A stretch of 64,000 bases of DNA from Verrucomicrobiota bacterium (GCA_947454705.1 CANGKZ010000018.1:29736-93735), one strand, 5' to 3'; counted from the first letter of the stretch, positions 17,396 to 26,228 are shown. Numbers and translations are program-made. Notes: generated by a model not told the origin, from the letters alone.

Positions 17396-18697
17396 CTATC
17401 GGAGCAGCCAAAAAAACAGCACAGCCACGGCGGTTGGAAGAGCGGCGCCAAGGAAAAGTCCAAGCGGACTGATGCCTTCATCCTGAAAGACCTTGGAATC
17501 CTGGAGTATTCCGACTCCAGCGGGATTGGGGGCGTTGGCTATCACGGTGAGTCCCCCACCCGTGACGGCTCCCGCGACGAGGGCGTACTTCAGGTCATCC
17601 GAGATTCCGTCCACCAATGACCCCAGGTAGGTGAGCGCGGCATTGTCGGTCAATGCCGTCAGCCCGGTGGCACCGAAGTACAGCGCACCACCGCCGAGGT
17701 TCTGGATGAGTGGTTTCAACCAATAGGCCTGCAGCGATCCAAGGGTGACAAGCCCTGCCAGAAAGAATCCGACGAGAAGCCCCTCACGGAGTTTCAGGGG
17801 AGTTTGGTACTCGGCTGTGGCAGTAACCACCCCTAGGAAGAGTACGAAGATCCCAAAAAACACTTCTGGGTGATGGGCAAACGCGACAACCAGGGCGAGG
17901 AAACCGACGTGCACGACGGTCAACCAAACCGGAACCGGGGCGCTCGCGTCAGCTTCAACTGAGATACCTGCCAGATCCTTCCGAAAGGCCCACGCAATGA
18001 TGGCCGCCGAAACCGCACAACTTGCCGCCGCTCGCCAGCCAAAATGACTGATCATGAACCAAGTGTCCCAGTTCCATTTGGCCGCCACCATCAGTACGGG
18101 TGGGGCCGCGAAATGGGTCAGGGTACCACCGATTGAAACGTTCACGAACAGGAGACCAAGGGTGGCGTAGGCGAAGCGGGTGGAGATTCCGCGGTCGAAA
18201 TAGCGGCGCTTCAGGACCAGCGCCAGCAGTGTCATGGCCGCTGGTTCGGTTATGAGGGATCCCAACAGCGGGCCAAGGACCAAGGCTGCCAGGTAGAAGG
18301 AGGTGCTCTCGCCAAACGGGAGGGCGCGAGCCGCCAGGGAAATAAACGACTCGGCGAGTTTCACCACCGGTCGGGTCGCCGCCACCACCATTACCACCAG
18401 AACGAACTTTGGCTCAGTGAAGTTCAGCCCTTCAATGTAGGCCACGGCATGCTGAACGGACCCTTGGAGAACGGCGATGCCCAAGAATAGCACGGCCGCC
18501 CAGAGGCCGAACACGACCTCCGTCTCGGCAAGGAAGTGGAGGAGGTTTTCGGCCACCGATCCGGCGGGAAACCGGTGCGCCAAGTGTGCAAAGCGCTTGA
18601 CGCAAAACGTATGCACCACCGCCAGTCCAAACAGGACCGTGGCCAACAGCTCAACAGGAGTAGCAGTCATCGTAAACACGGGATCAGGCGTCGCCAT
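17396..18697 (-). CDS. Putative Na+/H+ antiporter (DUF1504-like)
   Basis: The 433-residue protein is almost entirely hydrophobic helices, with two similar halves. The stretches GLNFTEPKFVLVVMVVAATRP, LGPLLGSLITEPAAMTLLAL and GGTLTHFAAPPVLMVA (first half) and TGLTALTDNAALTYLGSLV (second half) resemble the ion-transporter superfamily that includes NhaD- and arsenite-type permeases, and in particular the family annotated as 'putative Na+/H+ antiporter'. The acidic-plus-small residue clusters (TEP, TDNAA) are likely ion sites. An alternative start is the ATG at 18670. It is the promoter-proximal gene of a minus-strand pair with the osmolyte enzyme at 15837, which supports a role in salt tolerance. 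Confidence 0.75.
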   Translation of the reverse strand: MATPDPVFTMTATPVELLATVLFGLAVVHTFCVKRFAHLAHRFPAGSVAENLLHFLAETEVVFGLWAAVLFLGIAVLQGSVQHAVAYIEGLNFTEPKFVLVVMVVAATRPVVKLAESFISLAARALPFGESTSFYLAALVLGPLLGSLITEPAAMTLLALVLKRRYFDRGISTRFAYATLGLLFVNVSIGGTLTHFAAPPVLMVAAKWNWDTWFMISHFGWRAAASCAVSAAIIAWAFRKDLAGISVEADASAPVPVWLTVVHVGFLALVVAFAHHPEVFFGIFVLFLGVVTATAEYQTPLKLREGLLVGFFLAGLVTLGSLQAYWLKPLIQNLGGGALYFGATGLTALTDNAALTYLGSLVDGISDDLKYALVAGAVTGGGLTVIANAPNPAGVGILQDSKVFQDEGISPLGLFLGAALPTAVAVLFFWLLR

Positions 18698-19014
18698 AAC
18701 GGCAACGCCCCTAATCGAACGGCGGCCCGACCATTCGTGTTTACCTCTGCCGGCGGCTGGCCAGCAGACCCTTCCTTACGGCTCAACGCCGCAGGAATTT
18801 CAATTTAGCCAAATCTTCGCCATACTACCAGCCCGCAATCTGGGGTTTTTCAGCCCCACCGCGTGGCCCTGACACGAAGCGGGACCGTGCTGATGGAATG
18901 ATCGCATGCGCTCCAATTGCCTGACGACTCCGAGAACTCACCACGTTCCCCGGGGGCTTTCGACGTCGGACGTAGTTGTTGGACCACGACATTGCCCCCA
19001 GCAGCCCGGCATCA
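18698..19014. other. Gene-free stretch upstream of the Na+/H+ antiporter
   Basis: It should contain the promoter of the minus-strand antiporter/osmolyte pair. I see no convincing -35/-10 pair, no gene and no terminator here. Confidence 0.5.
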
Positions 19015-19258
19015 GTTGAAGAGGTATCCAGTTTCGGTGGCATTGGCTTCGTCCAAAGCGGTAGAGGGCTACCGCAGTCCAAGACCTGGCGGATTTCCAC
19101 CACCGGGGAGTGGAGTCGCGACAGCGTCGTGGAGTGCGCCAGTCCTCTGGCGGTTTAGGATGCAAGGCGCGCTTCCCACCATCCAAGTGTGTGCCTCGGC
19201 GCCGGTGCGCTTTGCCTGCCCTTCCCCCTTCAACCCTTCAACTTTTTAACCCTTCAAC
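19015..19258 (+). repeat. Repeat family B, copy 2, with a family A right arm
   Basis: Hairpins: GCGGTAG-AGGG-CTACCGC (19058-19075), CGCGAC-AGC-GTCGTG (19117-19131) and CGCCAG-TCCT-CTGGCG (19137-19152). Compared with copy 1 the stems change only by base-pair-preserving substitutions. It ends in a family A terminal arm (19225-19258, ending AACCCTTCAAC), just before the stop of the minus-strand propeller gene. Confidence 0.82.
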
Positions 19259-19265
19259 CGCCGAT

Positions 19266-20720
19266 TCAAGGCTCCCTCATTCCAAAGCAGAACAGCGTGT
19301 TTTGACTGCGAATATAGATTCTCCCTCCGGCGATCGCGGGCGTTGCGGTGCAGGGATCATCGAGCGGGTTCACTTTCAATACCGACCATTCCCCGCCGGC
19401 TTTCACCACCGACACCTTGCCGGATTGACTCACGAAATAGAGTTTCCCATCGGCCGCAACCGGCGAGGCCAGGTAGTTGTCGATGGCTCCAACCAGTCGG
19501 TCGTGCTTGATGACTTCGCCCGTCTCCGGTTTGAAGGAGAGCAACAGGCCGCCGTCGTTAACCATGTAAAGCACGCCCTGATAGAGCAGTGTTGAAGGCA
19601 CCTGAGGCACCGTCCGTTGATATTTCCAACGGATCGCCTTCGCGGTGGTGTCGCCCTGCCCTCCCACCTTGATCGACAGCAACCCGTTCTCCGCCGACAT
19701 CTGCGCGCGATAAATGTCCCACTCCTTCGCGTCGAGTTTCCCGTCCCGGTTCAGATCGAAGGCTTCAAAATAGGACTCCTTGCGCGTCCGTTCATCGACT
19801 CCCTCCGCGAGGGACAACTTTCGATCGTGATCGGCATCGCCCTGTTTCAAGGCGTCCTCGAACGACATGACCTTGACCTGTTTGCCGGGCTGATTCTCTC
19901 CCCATCCCCATCCATTGATGAACAGGGTGTCCTCCGCCAGCACGGGCACGGATTTCATCTCACACGCCAAGCCGCGCACGTACCAGATTCGGTCGCCCGT
20001 TTTGGCCGAGTACGCGGAAAGCTGAAACGACTCCGGAACGATGACCTGGGTGCCCCCTCCCTTGGGCGTGTACACGACAGGCGTCGAGTAACCGGAAATG
20101 ATCCCGGGTCGATCGATCTTCCATCGGATCCGCCCGGTTCGGATCTCCACGGCAATCATGAAAGAATTCTGATCCTGATCGCAGGGAAGAATGACCGTTC
20201 CGGAAACCAAAATTGGAGAAGCCCCCATTCCATAGGCGCTGTTGAAGGGCCCCAGCGGGATCCGCCATCGCTCGTGGCCGTCCTGATCGTAGGCCAGCAG
20301 TCCATAGTCCTGAAAGAAGACGACCACCGTTTTCCCGTCCGTGACCGGCGTGGGCGAAGCCGGATTGTTCGGCTTCTGAAGGCGGTCGCTCCGGCTGTGA
20401 GGCACCTCGCGTTTCCAGAGCAAACGGCCGGACTTCCGGTCGAGTCCGAGTGTGAAGAGCTTCTCGCCCTCGAACCCGGTGAGAAAGATTCGATCCTTGC
20501 TGACAACCGGTGAGGAATGCCCGGCGGGAATCGGTGTTTTCCAAACGCAGTTTTTCTCCGGTCCGAACTCCACGGGTAGGTTGGTGGAAGCGGACACACC
20601 CGCACCATTCGGCCCCCGAAACTGCGTCCATTCCTGCGCCACCGCCTTCACACCGAGCGTGAACGCGAGTATCGAAGCGAGCAACTGAGGGACAACGAAT
20701 CGATTCCTTAACACCCGCAA
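19266..20720 (-). CDS. Secreted PQQ-like beta-propeller protein with EF-hand pair
   Basis: The 484-residue protein starts with a signal peptide (MRVLRNRFVV, then LLASILAFTLG, cleavage near AVAQ) and the family opening EWTQFRGPNGAG. Propeller blades (GHSSPVVSKDRIFLTG, PTPVTDGKTVVVF, GASPILVSGTVIL) enclose an EF-hand pair, DADHDRKLSLAEG and DLNRDGKLDAKEW. The first loop has Arg where a small or Asp residue is usual, so one calcium site may be weakened. The C-terminus (TPAIAGGRIYIRSQNTLFCFG) closes the propeller. It is a dispersed paralog of the genes at 1-1341, 1407 and 60737. Localisation is periplasmic or outer surface; substrate and reaction are unknown. Confidence 0.86.
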   Translation of the reverse strand: MRVLRNRFVVPQLLASILAFTLGVKAVAQEWTQFRGPNGAGVSASTNLPVEFGPEKNCVWKTPIPAGHSSPVVSKDRIFLTGFEGEKLFTLGLDRKSGRLLWKREVPHSRSDRLQKPNNPASPTPVTDGKTVVVFFQDYGLLAYDQDGHERWRIPLGPFNSAYGMGASPILVSGTVILPCDQDQNSFMIAVEIRTGRIRWKIDRPGIISGYSTPVVYTPKGGGTQVIVPESFQLSAYSAKTGDRIWYVRGLACEMKSVPVLAEDTLFINGWGWGENQPGKQVKVMSFEDALKQGDADHDRKLSLAEGVDERTRKESYFEAFDLNRDGKLDAKEWDIYRAQMSAENGLLSIKVGGQGDTTAKAIRWKYQRTVPQVPSTLLYQGVLYMVNDGGLLLSFKPETGEVIKHDRLVGAIDNYLASPVAADGKLYFVSQSGKVSVVKAGGEWSVLKVNPLDDPCTATPAIAGGRIYIRSQNTLFCFGMREP

Positions 20721-20820
20721 AGTGTGGGCCAGGCAGCTTGGAGTCTCCAGAACCCTTTCGCCGAACCCAATTGCTCAGCCACGCCAACCGCCACCGTTGA
20801 TCCTAGAAATGGCAATTGAG

Positions 20821-20962
20821 ACCACAGATGGACACAGATTCACACAGATGAAGAAGGGGATGGGTGGTTCGACCGCGTTCGAACGGTTTCACATTCTGAG
20901 TGATCGATGAATCCTTCGGTTCCGCGCGTTTCCATCTGTGTTCATCCGTGTCCATCTGTGGT
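20821..20962. repeat. Repeat family D, copy 1: 142-base inverted-repeat element
   Basis: The left end ACCACAGATGGACACAGATT (20821 on) and the right end ATCCGTGTCCATCTGTGGT (to 20962) form a 29-base terminal inverted repeat with 26 matches. The 84-base centre shares GGTGGTTCGAC and ACGGTTTCAC with the copy at 32549-32690, which has exactly the same length. The remaining 20963-21190 holds nothing recognised. Confidence 0.8.
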
Positions 20963-21190
20963 TGAACTCTTCTTCAGCTGCCGTTTTTAGGTTGATGCGT
21001 TGAGGTACCTCGCTCAACGCGCTTTGTTGGGGGCAGCGCGGCGACTGCCAGCAACCGCTAGGCGGATTTCTTCGGACTTGGCTGTGATTGTTTTGCCTTT
21101 TGAACCCGCCGATGTCTTCGGTAGGCGGCGTTGGTTCGGACCCTGCCCGTCATCCAGGGGCCAAACCCAGTCCGTCGCCCTGTCGATTCC

Positions 21191-21652
21191 ATGAAACCCT
21201 CCCATCGTAACGACGCTGAGCAAACGTCCCACGAACCCGAGTTCGGGGACGCGGTGCGCCGACAAATCGAACACGAGGATGTTCTCATCGTGAACCGTCT
21301 CTCGTGGCTCATTGCCTCGCAATCCTTCCTCTTCACCGCGTACGCCATCACGTTGAATGGTCCCGCCCAGACACGCGTGCCCTCCTTCGCCGCCAAGCAG
21401 GACCTGGTAATGCATCTCGTCTCCACGCTTGCCCTGGTGTCGTGCACCACCATTTATCTCGGTGTGATCGGTGGAATTCGCGTCATGGCCAACCTTCGCG
21501 CGGACGCCGTGAGGCACCACGCCGCAAAAGCGTGCGAGTATCGTCCGCCAATCCAGGGCACGAAGCTGACGCTGGTCCTGGGGCATGCTGCTCCACTCAT
21601 TCTTCCGCCGGCCTTCGCCATCGCGTGGATCACCCTGTTGCTCGCCAAATGA
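21191..21652 (+). CDS. Small three-helix membrane protein of unknown function
   Basis: The 153-residue protein has a charged N-terminus rich in His/Glu (residues 1-33) followed by three hydrophobic segments: about 37-55 (LSWLIASQSFLFTAYAITL), 75-98 and 126-152. The motif HEDVLIVNRLSW just before the first helix looks conserved-family-like, but I cannot name the family. The start chosen is the ATG at 21191; an upstream in-frame one at 21131 adds 20 residues that lack any feature. It ends 69 bases before the KirBac channel gene on the same strand, so it may be co-transcribed and could be an accessory to the channel, which is only an inference. Confidence 0.7.
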   Translation: MKPSHRNDAEQTSHEPEFGDAVRRQIEHEDVLIVNRLSWLIASQSFLFTAYAITLNGPAQTRVPSFAAKQDLVMHLVSTLALVSCTTIYLGVIGGIRVMANLRADAVRHHAAKACEYRPPIQGTKLTLVLGHAAPLILPPAFAIAWITLLLAK

Positions 21653-21721
21653 CATGAACGGTTCGAGAAGTTCAGATGGCGGCTTTGACAGAGCGGTTGG
21701 ACGATCGGGATCAAACGTGCG

Positions 21722-22606
21722 ATGAAGAAAAAAGACACACCGATTTCGGTCCGGGCCGGAAAGCTCGAATTCGTAAAGATCAACGCGAAGACGTGGGACT
21801 GGCGCGACGGGTATCACTGGATCCTTTCGCTGAGTTGGCCCCGCTTCTCTGCATTCGTTCTTGGGTTTTTCACCGCGATCAACCTCATCTTTGCGGCCGC
21901 CTACAAAGCGCGCAGCGGATGCATCGCGGAATTGCCACCAGGGTCCTTCCTGGATGCCATGTTCTTCAGTGTCGAGACGCTGGCGACCGTGGGATATGGC
22001 CACATGCACCCGGCCACGCTTTACGGCCACCTGGTGACAACCCTTGAAATCGTGGTTGGGATGTTTTGGACCGCAGTGGTTACCGGAGTGATTTTCGTCC
22101 GATTCTCACGCCCCAATGCCAGCATCGCCTTCAGCAAGATCGCGGTGATCAGCCAATTCGACGGGCAGCCAACGCTGATGCTTCGCGTGGCGAATCTCCG
22201 GCACCGATCCATGGTGGAAGCGGAATTCCGGCTCATGCTTTTGCGCAACGAACCGATCAAGGAGGGGGATTACGTCCGCCGATTTCACACTCTGAAACTC
22301 ACCTTTGACCGCCTCATTTTGTTTCCTGCAGCCCTCACACTGCGGCACGTCATTGACGAAACCAGCCCGCTGCATGGAATGAGGGTCGAAGATTTCGAAC
22401 GCACCGACACACGGTTGATGGCCTCGGTGGTCTGTGTGGACTCCGTGATCCATTCACCAGTTCAGAGCCAGCATGACTACGCGTGGCGCGACCTCCATTT
22501 CGGAAAGCGCTTTGTCGAAATCTATGCGGAAGCCGCCGACGGGAAACTGACCGTCGACTACGGTCGGCTTCACGAAGTGGAGCGAGATGATCTCGTGCCG
22601 GGATAA
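21722..22606 (+). CDS. Inward-rectifier-type potassium channel (KirBac)
   Basis: The 294-residue channel subunit has the KirBac order: an N-terminal slide helix (WDWRDGYHWILSLSWP), the first membrane helix (about 42-62), a pore helix with the K+ selectivity filter TVGYG (residues 89-93), a second helix (about 103-127), and a cytoplasmic immunoglobulin-like domain (PTLMLRVANLRHRSMVEAEF, then LILFPAALTLRHVIDETSPL). Length is normal. Such channels form tetramers in the inner membrane and conduct K+ down its gradient. Its last 37 bases overlap the end of the converging LysR gene. It is 4 kb from the KtrAB uptake genes, adding to the potassium theme of the region. Confidence 0.93.
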   Translation: MKKKDTPISVRAGKLEFVKINAKTWDWRDGYHWILSLSWPRFSAFVLGFFTAINLIFAAAYKARSGCIAELPPGSFLDAMFFSVETLATVGYGHMHPATLYGHLVTTLEIVVGMFWTAVVTGVIFVRFSRPNASIAFSKIAVISQFDGQPTLMLRVANLRHRSMVEAEFRLMLLRNEPIKEGDYVRRFHTLKLTFDRLILFPAALTLRHVIDETSPLHGMRVEDFERTDTRLMASVVCVDSVIHSPVQSQHDYAWRDLHFGKRFVEIYAEAADGKLTVDYGRLHEVERDDLVPG

Positions 22607-23544
22607 ACCGGCCGCGCCAGACGCTCCGACACAAATTCGATGAATGCCTTTACAGCAGGGCGTTGATGGCGGCGGCTCGCTGTCACGAGAAACACTTCGC
22701 TGCGTCGCGAGAGCCAGTTGGGCAGGATTTGAATCAACTTGCCCTCGTTCACGCATGGCGCCGCGCTCATCATCGGCAGGACGACAAAACCAAGCCCGTC
22801 CAAGGCGGCGTTGAGCAACGTCTGCGGGTCGTTTGTCTTGAGGATCGTTTTCACCGCCAGTCGCTTTTCGACGGGATTCGCCTTGGGATCATCGGCACGG
22901 AAAACGAAGATTTCATTCGCTGATTCGTCGGCGCGTCCCAGCATCAGGAACGGCAAGTCACTGAGCGCCGAAAGTTCGACTGCCCTCGGAAGATGTTTGA
23001 ACGGCGCTTTGTTGGAGGCGGATTTGGCGAGATACAACCCGGCATCCACTTTACCGACAGCTTTGGCGATGAGCGAGCTATCGGCAAGCGGCCCAAGCCG
23101 CACCGATACATCAACGCCTTCGCTTATCATATCGCCCCGCTGATTGGTCAGATTCAGCAAAGGGCACACTTCGGGATGTTTCCTCATGAACTCCGGGATG
23201 AGTGGGCCGAGTAACGCCTGACCGAGAATGAATGGTGCCGTGATCCGAAGTTCGCCCTTCGGCTTGCCAGTGAGACCTTCGAGCGATTGCGACGCCATCT
23301 CCAATTCCTCCAAAATCGTTGCACAGCGGATGGCCATTATTTCGCCAGCAGCGGTGACATTCACCCTTCGCGTCGTCCGTTCGAACAGACGCGTGCCCGC
23401 GCGGTGCTCAATGGCCATGAGACGCTTGCTCACGCTCGTGCGCGGGATGCGCAGTAAACCGGCCACCTGCGAAAAGCTTCTCCTGTGGGCGAGTTCAACG
23501 ATCAGACGCACATCAGTGATGTCCCAGACAATTGATTCCCTCAT
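22570..23544 (-). CDS. LysR-family transcriptional regulator
   Basis: The 324-residue regulator starts with a winged helix-turn-helix (residues about 8-66: VRLIVELAHRRSFSQVAGLL, then PRTSVSKRLMAIEHRAGTRLF) and has a periplasmic-binding-protein-like effector domain from about 95 (KGELRITAPFILGQALLGPL). This is the CrgA/AaeR-like branch with the TTRRVNVTAAG connector. The ATG at 23544 is preferred; one at 23580 would add 12 residues. It is divergent from the SDR gene at 23661, with 116 bases between, the normal layout for a LysR regulator and its target. Its 3' end overlaps the end of the KirBac gene by 37 bases. Confidence 0.9.
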   Translation of the reverse strand: MRESIVWDITDVRLIVELAHRRSFSQVAGLLRIPRTSVSKRLMAIEHRAGTRLFERTTRRVNVTAAGEIMAIRCATILEELEMASQSLEGLTGKPKGELRITAPFILGQALLGPLIPEFMRKHPEVCPLLNLTNQRGDMISEGVDVSVRLGPLADSSLIAKAVGKVDAGLYLAKSASNKAPFKHLPRAVELSALSDLPFLMLGRADESANEIFVFRADDPKANPVEKRLAVKTILKTNDPQTLLNAALDGLGFVVLPMMSAAPCVNEGKLIQILPNWLSRRSEVFLVTASRRHQRPAVKAFIEFVSERLARPVYPGTRSSRSTS

Positions 23545-23660
23545 GGAACATATCATGTGCCAGAGAGCCCGTTTATTCAATCCGGGAGAGACAATACCGT
23601 ACCCCAGTCAACCACCCACGTGGATGGCACAAAAAACGAAACCTCATTCATTCAAGATTC

Positions 23661-24395
23661 ATGAGCACATTAAAAAACAAAGCAGCGATCGTCTTTGCTG
23701 GATCACGCGGAATCGGTCGGGCCACGAGCGAACGTCTCGGGCTCTTGGGTGCCGCAGTGGCCGTGGGCTACAGCTCCAACAAAACCGCCGCTGACGGTGT
23801 CGTAAAAAAGATCACCGACGCAGGCGGCACGGCATTCAGCATCCAGGTGGATGTGTCCGACGCCCACCGCGTCGGCAAAGTCTTCGATGAAGTCATTCAG
23901 CGCTTCGGGAAGATCGACGTGGTGGTCAACGCAGCAGGCGCTTCCGCATTCGGCCCCCTGGCCGCGCACACGGTCGAAAGCTTTGACAAGGTGATCGCCG
24001 TCAATGCTCGTGGTGCCTTCAACGTGCTCTCCGAAACGGCGCGCCGCATCAGTGATGGAGGACGCGTAATCCACATCTCCACCGCTGGAACGAAGATGCC
24101 GATGTACGGTGCAGGGCTGTATGCGGCGTCCAAGGCATTCGGCGAGCATCTCGCGCTCGGATTATCCAAGGAGCTTGCGGCCCGGGGTGTGACCGTGAAT
24201 GTGGTTTCGCCGGGTTCGACTGACACCGACGGCCTCGTTATGCCCAAGGAGCAGATCCAGGCGATCATCGGAATGACTCCACTGGGTCGCCTGGGGCAGC
24301 CCGCCGATATCGCGGATGTGATCGCATTCCTCGCCGGGGATGAAGCCCGCTGGCTCACAAGCCAAAACATCCAAGTCAACGGAGGCATTCTCTGA
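23661..24395 (+). CDS. Short-chain dehydrogenase/reductase, probable LysR target
   Basis: The 244-residue classical SDR has the nucleotide motif in a GxxxGIG variant (FAGSRGIGRATSERL), NAAGAS in place of NNAG, the catalytic Ser in IHISTAGT and the YxxxK pair in YAASKAFGEHLAL. It has the C-terminal QNIQVNGG of the family. The starting residues STLKNKAAIVF are canonical, which fixes the ATG at 23661. It should use NAD(P)H to interconvert a carbonyl and an alcohol; related proteins are often 3-oxoacyl-ACP-reductase-like or quinone/aldehyde reductases. Divergent transcription from the LysR gene suggests inducible expression. Confidence 0.9.
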   Translation: MSTLKNKAAIVFAGSRGIGRATSERLGLLGAAVAVGYSSNKTAADGVVKKITDAGGTAFSIQVDVSDAHRVGKVFDEVIQRFGKIDVVVNAAGASAFGPLAAHTVESFDKVIAVNARGAFNVLSETARRISDGGRVIHISTAGTKMPMYGAGLYAASKAFGEHLALGLSKELAARGVTVNVVSPGSTDTDGLVMPKEQIQAIIGMTPLGRLGQPADIADVIAFLAGDEARWLTSQNIQVNGGIL

Positions 24396-24707
24396 AATGC
24401 GGTAAAAGAACCCGCAGCGAGCGACAAAATGAGGGCGGATCCCCCCACCATCCCTGCCGGCGCGAACATCGGGAACGTCCCTCGCAACGTTTCCGATGTG
24501 AACCGCCCGATGCCCCCTCACCCCCGGCGTGCCGGGATTCCTGAATACCACCGCGGGTCTCCGGCCCGTTTTTGAGGCGGTGCGGACGTTCCCTTTTCGG
24601 AGGCCGCCACCCGCCGAACCAGGGACCGAGGTAAGAGAATCGATCCTCACCGCATCGAATGGATGAGCCGGAATCCCGGCGAAACAACAAAGACATCCAC
24701 ACGCATC
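24396..24707. other. Gene-free stretch between the SDR and YHS genes
   Basis: No gene is visible. A weak hairpin CGGG (24554-24557) with CCCG (24565-24568) followed by TTTTT could end SDR transcription on the plus strand, but a 4-base stem is poor support. Confidence 0.35.
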
Positions 24708-25169
24708 ATGAAAAACCTCAAAAACATCCTCGCCCTTGCCTTCACCACTGTCGCTCTCGCCTTCAGCACCGCAGCCGGCGAACTCGTCAACGTCTCGGGC
24801 GCCAGCAACATCGCAGTCGGGGGCTATGACACGGTGGCCTTCTTCACCGACAAAAAGGCCATCAACGGCGACCCCGGCATCTCCGCCACGTACCAGGGCG
24901 CGACCTACATCTTCGCCAGCAAGGAACACAAGGAACTGTTTGTATCCGCACCGGAAAAGTACGCGCCCCAGTGTGGCGGCTACTGCGCCTTCGGCGTGTC
25001 GGTGGGTGCACTATTCCCCGTGGAAATCAGCACGTGGCAGGTGCGCAACGGAAAGCTGTATCTCAACCTGAACAAGGCGATCCTCAAGAAATTCAATTCG
25101 GACTTTGAGGCCAATGTCGCCAAGGCCGACAAAAACTGGCCCTCGCTCGTGCAAAAGCACGGCAAGTGA
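24708..25169 (+). CDS. Secreted YHS-domain protein
   Basis: The 153-residue protein starts with a signal peptide (MKNLKNILALAFTTVALAFS, cleavage near TAAG). The mature part is the secreted YHS-type domain: IAVGGYDTVAFFTDKKAING, then ATYQGATYIFASKEHKELF, then PEKYAPQCGGYCAFGVSVG. Cysteines in CGGYC may bind a metal. Related proteins occur near heavy-metal or redox genes and are often annotated only as 'YHS domain-containing'. The ATG at 24708 is chosen because the signal peptide begins there. It lies between two LysR/SDR divergons, in no clear operon. Confidence 0.87.
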   Translation: MKNLKNILALAFTTVALAFSTAAGELVNVSGASNIAVGGYDTVAFFTDKKAINGDPGISATYQGATYIFASKEHKELFVSAPEKYAPQCGGYCAFGVSVGALFPVEISTWQVRNGKLYLNLNKAILKKFNSDFEANVAKADKNWPSLVQKHGK

Positions 25170-25325
25170 TTTATCCCGAAGTGGCGGGGTAAGCCATTGC
25201 CCCGCCACTGCGCCACCGGGCCATCAACGAATTCAACCTGCAGCGCGATCAGCGGTTCTCGCTGGCAAGCGTTGCAGCTCCGAGAGTCGAAACATCACCG
25301 CGGAACCTGGGCAATTTCTGGAGCC

Positions 25326-26228
25326 TTACTTCGCCAATCGACTCGCCGCAGACCGCAGCTGGGCACAGAACTTTTCCCCCGCTGGGGTCACGTCGCCCTT
25401 GAGGGAGCGAACGATTCCCACCTCCTGCGCCGCGGGAGCTGGCGTGAGCGGCCGGAGCTTTAAGCGCGTGCCAAAGGTGTTTGAAAAGACCCGCGAAACA
25501 ATGGCAACGCCCCTGCCAGCGGCGATTTCGGTGGTCAGACTGCTCACGCCGTCGCACTCGACAGCGATTGGCGGACGCTGCCGAACTCCTTGAAAGACTC
25601 GATCGAGAAGGGCGTGATAGTCGGTGTATTCCCGGCGTCGGAAGACCACCAGTTTCTCTGCAGCGAGCTTTGCGATCGACACCGCTCGCAGGCTGGCGAA
25701 GGGGTGTTTCGGCGGGACCGCCACGCAGATGGAATACGAATGCAACGACTCAAAGGTAAGGCCCGCTCCGTTGGGTCCCATCGGACGCTGCATCACGGCG
25801 AGTTCCAAGGTCCCGTTGCGGATTCCATCGGCCAGTTCGTTCCCCGCGAGGTCATACAGGCGCACGAGCACGCGCGGAACCGCCTTCTGGAATTCACCAA
25901 GAGCCGCTGGCAGAAATTCAACGGTGGGCGAGGGCGAGTATCCGATCTGCAATTCGCCAAATTCCCCACGTGCCAACGCGCGGGTTTTTTCAACCGCCTC
26001 GTCCGCGCGCCGAAGCAACTCACGCGCCTCGTCGAGAAACAATTTCCCCTCGGCCGTGAGCGTCACACCGCGGGTGCTGCGCGTGAAAAGATCGACTCCG
26101 ATCTCATCCTCCAGATCTTGAATCTGTCGGCTCAGCGCCGGCTGAGCGACCCGCAGGCGCGGGGCGGCTTTGCTGAAGCTTAAGGCCTCAGCCACGGCAA
26201 CGTAGTAGCGAAGGTGCCGGAGTTCCAT
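25326..26228 (-). CDS. LysR-family transcriptional regulator
   Basis: The 300-residue regulator opens with MELRHLRYYVAVAEALSFSK and a helix-turn-helix around residues 18-37 (AAPRLRVAQPALSRQIQDLE), typical of the BenM/CatM/CbnR branch. The effector-binding region follows from about 92 (GELQIGYSPSPTVEFLPAAL). The ATG at 26228 matches the family start; one at 26243 adds five residues. It is divergent from the SDR at 26368 with 139 bases between, so that gene is the likely target. The inducer is unknown. Confidence 0.9.
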   Translation of the reverse strand: MELRHLRYYVAVAEALSFSKAAPRLRVAQPALSRQIQDLEDEIGVDLFTRSTRGVTLTAEGKLFLDEARELLRRADEAVEKTRALARGEFGELQIGYSPSPTVEFLPAALGEFQKAVPRVLVRLYDLAGNELADGIRNGTLELAVMQRPMGPNGAGLTFESLHSYSICVAVPPKHPFASLRAVSIAKLAAEKLVVFRRREYTDYHALLDRVFQGVRQRPPIAVECDGVSSLTTEIAAGRGVAIVSRVFSNTFGTRLKLRPLTPAPAAQEVGIVRSLKGDVTPAGEKFCAQLRSAASRLAK

